From positions 1-41,080 of the forward strand of contig JANYKV010000176.1 of NCBI GenBank assembly GCA_025358055.1: a DNA stretch of 41,080 nucleotides. Direction: 5' to 3'. The DNA comes from Gemmatimonadota bacterium (GTDB taxonomy: Bacteria; Gemmatimonadota; Gemmatimonadetes; Gemmatimonadales; GWC2-71-9). The translations under genes were made by a program, and so were the position numbers. Positions 34,627-41,080 of the stretch are shown one piece after another (positions within the stretch are counted from its first letter, which is position 1; the number at the start of each line of letters is the position of its first letter). A model generated the notes under the pieces. It was not told where the DNA came from. It was given only the letters and a program-made list of their open reading frames with translations, and did not search any database.

Positions 34627-35765
34627 AATACTCTGGGCTCGTATGGAAGAATCTGCGCCGCAACCGGCGCCGAACGATCCTCACGGCGATCAGCGTGGCG
34701 GTGGCCCTGTTTCTCTTCGTCGCCTTGCAGTCCGTGCTGACGGCACTGGCCGCGGCCGGGAATGTCGGCAGCGAATCGCGGCTGGTCACCCGGAGCGCAA
34801 CCGGCATCACGTTTCCGCTCCCTCAATCCTATTTCCAACGTCTGGGAGGCACCGAGGGAGTGAAAGGTGTGAGTTGGGGTGACTGGTTCGGCGGCATCTA
34901 CATCGATCAGCGAAATTTCTTCGCGCAATTCGCGATCGACGCCGAGCGCTATCTCGCCATGTATCCTGAAATCCAGGTGCCGGAGGACCAGAAGAAGGCG
35001 TTCCTGGCCGAACGCGCCTCCGCCATCGTAGGTCGCGGGCTCATGAATCGATTCGGTTGGAACCTGGGCCAGACCGTCGTCCTCAAAGGCACCGTCTACC
35101 CAGGGGATTGGGAAATTACCATTCGAGCGGTCTACACCCCAGGGACGAAGAGCTTCCCCGACAATGTCATGTACCTCCGCTACGACTACGTTTACGAACG
35201 GAGCAACCACGCTGCGGAGCCCGGCTGGTACATTCTGAAACTGGACGATCCCGCGAGCGCTGCGGCATTGGCATCCCGAATCGACGGTCTGTTCAAGAAC
35301 TCGAGTAGCCCCACCAAGACCGAAACCGAAAAGGCTTTTCAAGCCGGGTTTGTTACCATGTGGGGCAACATCGGATTCCTGGTGCGAGCCATCGGCATTG
35401 CGGTGTTCTTCGCCATTTTGCTCGTGGCGGCCAACACCATGATGATGGCGGCCCGGGAACGCATTGGGGAGTTGGCCGTGCTCAAGGCACTCGGGTACCC
35501 CAATTGGCTGGTATCATCCTTTGTGCTCGTGGAATCGCTGGTGATCACGCTGAGTGGCGGCGTCGTGGGGATTGTGCTCGCTCGGCTGGCGTTGAGTCGC
35601 ACCGGCGGCCCGTTGGCTCAGTTCTTTCCCGGGTTTTCAGTGACGACCGGAACGGTCATGACCGGGCTCGGTATCGCCACCGTCCTCGGAGTAGTCAGCG
35701 GCATCGTCCCCGCCTGGCAAGCGGCGCGGTTGTCCGTCGTCACCGCTCTTCGCCAAGTCGCTTGA
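34623..35765 (+). CDS. FtsX-fold ABC transporter permease (first)
   Basis: The 380-residue protein has one N-terminal membrane helix (about 16-37), a large periplasmic domain, and three C-terminal membrane helices carrying the FtsX/MacB signature (AANTMMMAARERIGELAVLKALGYP, then GIVPAWQAARLSVVTALRQV). The GTG start overlaps the ATPase stop. Periplasmic regions of the two permeases differ in sequence, so they are not a simple tandem duplicate. Confidence 0.94.
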   Translation: MKYSGLVWKNLRRNRRRTILTAISVAVALFLFVALQSVLTALAAAGNVGSESRLVTRSATGITFPLPQSYFQRLGGTEGVKGVSWGDWFGGIYIDQRNFFAQFAIDAERYLAMYPEIQVPEDQKKAFLAERASAIVGRGLMNRFGWNLGQTVVLKGTVYPGDWEITIRAVYTPGTKSFPDNVMYLRYDYVYERSNHAAEPGWYILKLDDPASAAALASRIDGLFKNSSSPTKTETEKAFQAGFVTMWGNIGFLVRAIGIAVFFAILLVAANTMMMAARERIGELAVLKALGYPNWLVSSFVLVESLVITLSGGVVGIVLARLALSRTGGPLAQFFPGFSVTTGTVMTGLGIATVLGVVSGIVPAWQAARLSVVTALRQVA

Positions 35766-35790
35766 GCCGGCCTCCGCCGAACGGACTCCT

Positions 35791-36954
35791 ATGAAAATTC
35801 CCATCGCCTACAACCTTCGCAGCCTGCGCGCCCGGCCGGTCTCCACCATCGCGACCGCGGCCGGCATGGCCCTCGTGGTGCTCGTCTTTGTTGCCATGAC
35901 GTCCATGGCCGAAGGTTTTCGCTCCGCCCTCGTCGCGACCGGATCGGCGGAGAATGTCCTGCTCCTTCGGAAGGGTGCGGACGCTGAGATGAGCAGCGCT
36001 TTCGAGCGGAACGCCGCGAACATCGTGTCGGCCCTTCCATTCGTCGCGGAAGGGCCGGACGGCCAACGCCTGGTAAGCCCCGAGGTTTATGTCGTGGTGG
36101 GGTTGGTGCGCACCGCCGGCGGCATGGCCAATGTCGTCATCCGCGGCATCGGTCCGCGGGCGCTCCTCGTTCGGAAAGGCATCAAACTCATCGACGGCCG
36201 GATGTTCAAACCCGGATCGAACGAAGTGATTGTCGGGAAGACTATGGCACTGCGGTTCCCTCACACCACGATCGGCGACCAGTTGCATTTCGCGGGGCGC
36301 GACTGGGCGGTCGTCGGCCATTTCTCCGCGCAGGGATCCGCGTTCGAGTCCGAGGTCTGGGGCGAGAACGAGCAGTTCATGCCGGTTTTCCGCGGACAGG
36401 CATTTCAGTCCATCACCTTCCGCATGAAGGACCCCGCGGCCTTCCCGGGGATCAAGAAGACCATCGAGGCAGAGCCTCGGCTCTTCGCGGACGCCCACCT
36501 CGAGGTGGAGTTCTACACCGGCCAATCGGCGGCCTTGACCCTCATTCTCAAGTTCATCGCCCGATTCATCGCCGGTATCATGGCCATTGGTGCCGTGCTC
36601 GGCGCGGTCAACACAATGTACGCGGCGGTCGCGAGCCGGTCGCGAGAGATCGGTGTGCTCGTCACCCTTGGCTTCGAGCCCCGGCACGTGCTCGTATCAT
36701 TTGTTGTGGAGGCGTTGCTGATCTCGTTCGTGGGTGGCCTACTCGGGTGCCTCGCCTCCATTCCCTTCAATGGTTTGGTTACCAGTACGACAAATTTCAG
36801 CTCTTTCTCCGAGATTGCCTTCGCCTTCCGGGTGACCCCAGCGATCCTCCTCTCCGGCCTCATCTTCGCCTTGGTCATGGGGTTCTTTGGTGGGTTGCTG
36901 CCGGCTCGTCGCGCGGCGCGCCAGCGCCCGGTGGAGGCATTGCGGGAGGTTTGA
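35791..36954 (+). CDS. FtsX-fold ABC transporter permease (second)
   Basis: The 387-residue protein has the same layout: an N-terminal helix (about 17-38), a periplasmic domain and three C-terminal helices with NTMYAAVASRSREIGVLVTLGFEPRH and LPARRAARQRPVEALREV. Together with the first permease it probably forms a heterodimer served by the single ATPase. It ends the exporter cluster; the CHAD-CYTH gene follows 32 bases later. Confidence 0.94.
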   Translation: MKIPIAYNLRSLRARPVSTIATAAGMALVVLVFVAMTSMAEGFRSALVATGSAENVLLLRKGADAEMSSAFERNAANIVSALPFVAEGPDGQRLVSPEVYVVVGLVRTAGGMANVVIRGIGPRALLVRKGIKLIDGRMFKPGSNEVIVGKTMALRFPHTTIGDQLHFAGRDWAVVGHFSAQGSAFESEVWGENEQFMPVFRGQAFQSITFRMKDPAAFPGIKKTIEAEPRLFADAHLEVEFYTGQSAALTLILKFIARFIAGIMAIGAVLGAVNTMYAAVASRSREIGVLVTLGFEPRHVLVSFVVEALLISFVGGLLGCLASIPFNGLVTSTTNFSSFSEIAFAFRVTPAILLSGLIFALVMGFFGGLLPARRAARQRPVEALREV

Positions 36955-36986
36955 GATAGATTCTCTGGGACTCCAACAGGAATCCC

Positions 36987-38435
36987 ATGGCACCACCAGC
37001 CCAATGGCACCTCGAGCCCGCAGAAGTCGTCGCCCGGAGCGTCGGACGTGACCTGGTCGATCGGTTGCACCAGGAACGTCCCCGCGTGGGCCGGCCCGAC
37101 GACCCCGAGGCCGTTCACGATTTTCGGGTGGCGCTCCGACGCCTCCGAAGTTGGGTACGAAGCTTTTCGGTGGAGCTGGCCGAAACCGTCACGCCAAAGC
37201 TGCGGCGCCAATTGCGTCGTTTAGCCGACGCCACCGGCGAACGCCGCGACCTTGAAGTGCAGCACGCATGGATTACCCTCCAAATCGACGTACTGAACCG
37301 GCGGCAGCATGTTGGGGCTCGGTGGCTCCTCAACCGGTTAGAACATCGGATGCGCGATGCCGACGCGCACCTCCATGCCGCGCTCGACAAGCGATACGAC
37401 CATACGCATGCGGTTCTGGTGAGTGCCCTACCCGAGTCGAACTCCGGTCTTTCTGATGCCGCCGGGCCTTCCGCAGGGGCCGCGGTTCGGCGGAAAGTCG
37501 TCGCCCTCACCCACGAACTCGAATCCCACCTCCTCGAAATCCGCCAGATTCGTGATCAGGACGAGGCCCACTCAGCTCGCATCGTCGCGAAGCGCCTGCG
37601 GTACTTGTTGGAACCATTTTCCGGTCGGATCGAGGGTACACCCGCAGCAATCCAACACTTGAAATCGCTCCAAGACGCCCTGGGAGAACTCCACGATGCG
37701 CAGGTGTTTGCGGGCGCGCTCAAAGAAGCCCTCGAGGTGGCGGTTTCCGATCACCTCCGGCGGGTGTCGAAGCAGCTCCTGGCGTGGTCGGACAAGGTCG
37801 GCGACGGAAAAAACACTGGGGATGTGCGCGCAGGGCTCCTGGTCCTCGCCCGACTTCTCCACGACCGAGGCGAGCGGGCTTTCGCGGTGGTTCAGCAGGA
37901 TTGGTTGGGCGGAAAGGCGGAGCCGTTCCTGAAAGAGATGCGTGCCTTGGCGGAGGCAGCAGATCCGCTCGGGTCGGAGGATGTGGAGATCGAGCGAAAG
38001 TTCCTCCTATCCGCCCTCCCACCAGAGGCCTTGATAGCGCCATGGCACCAGATAGATCAGGGCTGGCTCCCCGGCACCCGGCTCATGGAGCGCCTTCGAC
38101 ACGTCCGGTCCGACACCGGCGACCAGTGGCTTCGGACCGTCAAGCTCGGAAGTGGACGCAAACGCATCGAGGTGGAGGAGGAGACCACGCGGGAGATTTA
38201 CGACCACTTGTGGCCGCTTACTATCGGTCAACGTGTCACCAAACGACGATACCGCGTGGACGACGGTGCTTTCGCCTGGGAGATCGATCAGTTTCAAGAT
38301 CGCGATTTGGTCTTGGCGGAAGTGGAACTCCCAACCGAAACGACCATTGTCGAGCCGCCGGCCTGGCTCGCGCCCTACGTCGTGCGGGAAGTCACTGATG
38401 ACCCCGCCTATTTGAATCGGAATCTCGCTACGTGA
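36987..38435 (+). CDS. CHAD-CYTH fusion protein
   Basis: The 482-residue protein has an N-terminal CHAD domain and a C-terminal CYTH domain. CHAD features are VHDFRVALRRLRS at 43-55 and HSARIVAKRLRYLLE at about 196-210, with LQDALGELHDAQV at 229-240. CYTH starts at about 331 with the metal/phosphate-binding EIERK (334-338), then TRLMERLRHV, WLRTVKLGSG, RIEVEEE and AEVELP. CHAD binds polyphosphate; CYTH covers triphosphatases. In the well-known YgiF-type proteins CYTH precedes CHAD, so this order is reversed. A polyphosphate or triphosphate role is inference. Confidence 0.93.
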   Translation: MAPPAQWHLEPAEVVARSVGRDLVDRLHQERPRVGRPDDPEAVHDFRVALRRLRSWVRSFSVELAETVTPKLRRQLRRLADATGERRDLEVQHAWITLQIDVLNRRQHVGARWLLNRLEHRMRDADAHLHAALDKRYDHTHAVLVSALPESNSGLSDAAGPSAGAAVRRKVVALTHELESHLLEIRQIRDQDEAHSARIVAKRLRYLLEPFSGRIEGTPAAIQHLKSLQDALGELHDAQVFAGALKEALEVAVSDHLRRVSKQLLAWSDKVGDGKNTGDVRAGLLVLARLLHDRGERAFAVVQQDWLGGKAEPFLKEMRALAEAADPLGSEDVEIERKFLLSALPPEALIAPWHQIDQGWLPGTRLMERLRHVRSDTGDQWLRTVKLGSGRKRIEVEEETTREIYDHLWPLTIGQRVTKRRYRVDDGAFAWEIDQFQDRDLVLAEVELPTETTIVEPPAWLAPYVVREVTDDPAYLNRNLAT

Positions 38436-38484
38436 GCTAGGCTCCATCACCCGTTGGATGTCCCAGCCTCACCAGCCGCTCCAA

Positions 38485-39693
38485 TCACCGATGCGGCCAC
38501 GACCGAAACGCAGCTTCAGGAAACCGCGCCGATGGCCCGGCCAGTAAATCCGTTGGCCGGCCCCGCAAATAGTGGTCAAAGAAAGCCAAGGTATAGGCAT
38601 TGATAATCTCGTGCCCACGCTTCGCCTCGAGGGCTGCCTTGGCGCGAGGATAGAAGAGCGCCAGATCGGAAAAATCGCCGTGGGTGGTATGTGCCACCGT
38701 GACCTCGTACCAATCCGAGGTCGACGCCATTCGAGCCGTGGTGTCCCAACTGACCACCAACCCCATGAGTTTGTGCACCGCGGCACGGTTGCTGTCCGGA
38801 TACTCCAACGCATCGTCATCCCCGTGATGAATGAGCATCACCGGACGGCTGGTCCCCTTTTGCCGCACATCACCAAACAGCTGGCCGTCGTGGTCGACCA
38901 CCGCCTTGATACGGGGATCATCGAGGGAGAGCTGGACGCCGAGCGCTCCACCGATGGACCAACCGAACGTGCCGATCCGGTCGAGGTCGAGCCGGTGTTG
39001 AAACGGACCGGCGTCGCGATTGAGTGCCTCGATCCGGTCGAGTGCAAATCGCGCATCAGCCTTCCAGATGAGAAACACCGGATCGTCGAGATACGCCCAA
39101 CTCGCGAGCGCGGACTTCGTCTTGTCGCCCGTATCCGGTGGAAATGCCAGCGTGTCCGCTTTGAATTCGGTGCCGTCGGGGTACTTCGTGGTCTGATTGA
39201 AACCGAAGTGCTCAACTGAAAAGACGATGTAGCCTTGGCTCGCGAGCCACTCGGTGCTATACGTGGCGCTCCAGCGGGTCCACGACCCGCCGTGATTGTA
39301 AATCAGCACCGGAAACGTCGAGTCACGCACAATGGGAGCGTCGAGAAATGCGTTCGCCCGCACCTTCCGGGCGGCCTTCGCTCCCTTCTGGTCGGCGAAT
39401 TCTTCGGGCCGCTGAAGGTACAACGCCGGCTCCGCGCCGGACGCTGGAGTAGCGGGATACCAGACCTGCACGACAACGCGCCGCCGGTCCGCCCGATCCT
39501 TCGTGTATTGCTCGGCGCGGGAGGTGTCGGTCCAGTCGTACTCTCGGGTTCCGACTTGGTACGGTCCTGCAAGCGGAGCAAAGGGGTGGTCCGAAAACTT
39601 CGGGAGTTGCTGCAGAATGCGCCAAACGTAGATGCCGGCGACCGTCGCCAAGAGCACCCCGACGACCCCGGTCGCTTTGAGGGATTTCTTCAT
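38485..39693 (-). CDS. Alpha/beta hydrolase, PAF-acetylhydrolase-like
   Basis: Read from the ATG at 39693 it has 402 residues, with a signal anchor at about 8-25. The nucleophile elbow is GWSIGG and the oxyanion segment is PVLIYNHGGSWTRWSATYSTEW, matching platelet-activating-factor acetylhydrolase or dienelactone-hydrolase-like esterases. Later the D-H-D-G-Q and G-D-D-D-A-L-E regions supply acid residues, and the T-T-H-G-D-F-S-D region likely holds the histidine. The upstream frame (to 39825) is rejected as unsupported. The substrate is unknown; it converges with the CHAD-CYTH gene. Confidence 0.92.
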   Translation of the reverse strand: MKKSLKATGVVGVLLATVAGIYVWRILQQLPKFSDHPFAPLAGPYQVGTREYDWTDTSRAEQYTKDRADRRRVVVQVWYPATPASGAEPALYLQRPEEFADQKGAKAARKVRANAFLDAPIVRDSTFPVLIYNHGGSWTRWSATYSTEWLASQGYIVFSVEHFGFNQTTKYPDGTEFKADTLAFPPDTGDKTKSALASWAYLDDPVFLIWKADARFALDRIEALNRDAGPFQHRLDLDRIGTFGWSIGGALGVQLSLDDPRIKAVVDHDGQLFGDVRQKGTSRPVMLIHHGDDDALEYPDSNRAAVHKLMGLVVSWDTTARMASTSDWYEVTVAHTTHGDFSDLALFYPRAKAALEAKRGHEIINAYTLAFFDHYLRGRPTDLLAGPSARFPEAAFRSWPHR

Positions 39694-40282
39694 CGGATTG
39701 TCCGCCCCGCATCCAGCGCGTTGAGGTTGATCGGGCTCACCACCCGAGGGCGAGGAGGTTGGACGTCGTCTCCCTTCGTTTCCCGTTCGCAATGTAAAGG
39801 TCGAGACGGGGCGTCGGAAGGACAAGCGATTGAGATCCGTCGCGAGCCATCGTTCTCTTTGGGGCTAAAGCCCCCACTCGGCCTGGCTCCCCAAAGAGGC
39901 GCGGGTCGCCGGCTCCAGGCGCACGGATCCTGGTGGTTGGGGGAGGGGGGGGAGGAGGCAGTCTTGGAGGAGGATCTTCGCGCGGGACTACACGGCGCGG
40001 GTCACTTCAGAGACCGTGTGTCGAGTGGGGGCTTCAGTTCCCGAAAAGTCACAGGTTTGTGATCCGAACGGCGCCGCACGGCGGCGAGGAATCTCAAGAC
40101 TCGTTCTGCAACGATCCGGGCGGCTCATGCCTCTAACACCAAAAGCAGGCTCATCAATGATCGCAAGCCCTTCTGAACCTCCGAGGCGGAGAGCCCTCGT
40201 CTCGTGGCGTTTGGTCGCCCTCAGGCCAAGGACATAGCGGCGAAGAGGCTCACGCATTGGCATCTAGGCAAGCGGAGAACAC
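39694..40282. other. Structured intergenic region without a convincing gene
   Basis: About 590 bases lie between the hydrolase start and the DUF5694 start. Several short frames exist, but none has recognisable protein character. The region holds a 10-bp inverted repeat (39855-39864 with 39889-39898), a GGGGCT-AA-AGCCCC hairpin (39861-39874), a CCAGG/CCTGG hairpin, and a G-rich run (39939-39958, with runs of five and eight G). A second, inverted and degenerate copy of the motif lies at 40023-40041 (16 of 19 match). It may also hold the promoter of the DUF5694 gene and of the divergent hydrolase gene, though no good -35/-10 pair stood out. Confidence 0.6.
39855..39898. repeat. Inverted repeat with nested hairpin, REP-like
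   Basis: CTCTTTGGGG (39855-39864) and CCCCAAAGAG (39889-39898) are a perfect 10-bp inverted repeat around 24 bases. Nested inside is GGGGCTAAAGCCCC. Its reverse-complement form GAGTGGGGGCTT recurs at 40023, so two REP-like units face each other across about 145 bases. Confidence 0.7.
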
Positions 40283-41080
40283 ATGCGAAAGACGGTTCTG
40301 CTTCTGGGGGTACTCGGCATTGCGAATGCCGCCCGGCCTCAATTGGACGCACGCCCGGAGATTCTCGTGCTCGGCACGTATCATATGTCGAACCCGGGGC
40401 ACGACGTCCACAACATGAATGCGGACGATGTCCTGTTACCGAAACGCCAGCAGGAAATCGCGCAGTTGATCGAAGTGTTGAAACGGTTCCACCCCACCAA
40501 GATCGCGATTGAGACCGATGTCGGGAGCAAGGTGAGGCGACAAGAGTACTCCGACTACCTCGCCGGAAAGCACACGCTCTCGCGGAATGAGATCGAGCAA
40601 ATCGGATTTCGGCTGGCCAATGACCTCGGCCACCAAACGGTGTACCCCGTCGATGTCGACGGCGACTTTCCATGGCTACGCGTAGTCAATTACGCGAAGG
40701 CCAATGGCCGCGCGGAGAAGCTCGACGCGATCAACGCGGGCTGGGGCACGCTGGTGAAGGAGCAGGACGATTTCTTGCGATCGCACACAGTGCTCGAGAC
40801 GTTGGAGTACATGAATTCCGATTCGATGGCGGCACGAGGCGTCGCCGGGTATTACGCGTTGGTGCCGTACGGAGAACCTTGGGAATATGCGGGACCCGAC
40901 CTCCTGGCGGCCTGGTATCAGCGAAACATTCGCATCTATCACAATATCGTGAATTTGATCGAGTCGCCGAACGACAGGATACTCGTGATCTACGGGGCCG
41001 GTCATCTCGGATGGTTACGGCAGGACATCACGAATGACCCGAGCGTGAGGTTACGCAGCCTGGCCGACCTGACTGGGCCG
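40283..41080 (+). CDS. DUF5694-like protein, 3' end missing
   Basis: The frame is open from the ATG at 40283 to the end of the window (266 codons). GGAGA five bases before the ATG is a good ribosome-binding site. A short signal peptide (about 4-16) precedes EILVLGTYHMSNPGHDVHN, followed by a mostly helical body and IYGAGHLGWLRQ near the end. The GTYHMSNPG and GAGH motifs resemble DUF5694 proteins, and more distantly the GxxH motifs of TraB/TIKI-type proteins. Usual family length is only slightly greater, so little is missing. Function is unknown. Confidence 0.85.
   Translation, partial: MRKTVLLLGVLGIANAARPQLDARPEILVLGTYHMSNPGHDVHNMNADDVLLPKRQQEIAQLIEVLKRFHPTKIAIETDVGSKVRRQEYSDYLAGKHTLSRNEIEQIGFRLANDLGHQTVYPVDVDGDFPWLRVVNYAKANGRAEKLDAINAGWGTLVKEQDDFLRSHTVLETLEYMNSDSMAARGVAGYYALVPYGEPWEYAGPDLLAAWYQRNIRIYHNIVNLIESPNDRILVIYGAGHLGWLRQDITNDPSVRLRSLADLTGP

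Noticed and set aside
39235..40062. 275-codon plus-strand frame running into the gene-free region
   Set aside because: Mostly antisense to the PAF-acetylhydrolase-like gene, and its tail crosses the repeat-like elements; no motif.
1..41080. Search for tRNA, rRNA, CRISPR arrays, insertion sequences and prophage genes
   Set aside because: I saw no cloverleaf-like sequence, regular repeat-spacer array, transposase or phage protein; a covariance-model scan would be needed to rule out small RNAs.

Overview
The window is dense, GC-rich chromosomal DNA with about 42 protein genes and no tRNA, rRNA, CRISPR array, transposase, integrase or phage gene that I could see. The gene content points to a diderm (outer-membrane) heterotroph: LolA, a TonB-like protein, a MacA-type adaptor and a DUF4105/Lnb-like protein are all present. 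The short 289-residue Bacteroidota-style primary sigma factor, the NtrX-like regulator, a YlbF-type protein and the DUF2520, DUF2911 and DUF5694 families suggest the FCB side of the bacterial tree, most likely Gemmatimonadota. That taxonomic call is inference from protein character, not a database match.

Layout. 1-3840 (+): the 3' part of smc, DAHP synthase and lolA, joined by overlapping stop/start codons. 3859-9445 (-): a compact translation and growth operon read right to left: rpmE, prfA, prmC, a YlbF-like gene, tmk, an S41 protease and a DUF2520 dehydrogenase. 9643-11936 (+): a Crp/Fnr regulator divergent from rpmE, a metallo-beta-lactamase-fold hydrolase and a CsgG-like periplasmic protein. 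11965-18624 (-): a DUF4105 membrane protein, a Gfo/Idh/MocA oxidoreductase, a SpoIID-like lipoprotein, YajQ, the primary sigma factor and an aldehyde dehydrogenase. 18689-22512 (-): an overlapping operon larE, thpR, a membrane-anchored unknown, an NtrX-like sigma-54 activator and a small membrane protein. 22587-23311 (+): arfB and a small DUF4031-like gene. 23322-25656 (-): a DUF2911 protein, an SRPBCC protein and a MarR regulator. 25813-28862 (+): a TonB-like gene followed by pxpABC (5-oxoprolinase). 28884-31514 (-): a membrane metal-dependent hydrolase and a YtcJ-like amidohydrolase, divergent from a CtlX-type hydrolase at 31616-32581 (+). 32707-36954 (+): a four-gene MacAB-like exporter with two separate permeases. 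36987-38435 (+): a CHAD-CYTH fusion. 38485-39693 (-): a PAF-acetylhydrolase-like hydrolase. 39694-40282: about 590 bases without a convincing gene but with REP-like structure. 40283-41080 (+): a DUF5694 gene that runs off the end.

Most genes are ordinary housekeeping or accessory metabolism, and I do not see a clear new multi-gene defence or mobile system. The observations most worth checking are a perfect 103-bp terminal inverted repeat at the very start of the window (probably an assembly or library artefact inside smc), the CHAD-CYTH fusion in the reverse of the usual domain order, the structured repeat-like intergenic region at 39.8-40.1 kb, likely non-canonical start codons for the SpoIID-like and pxpA genes, and the larE-thpR-response regulator operon without larB/larC or a sensor kinase.
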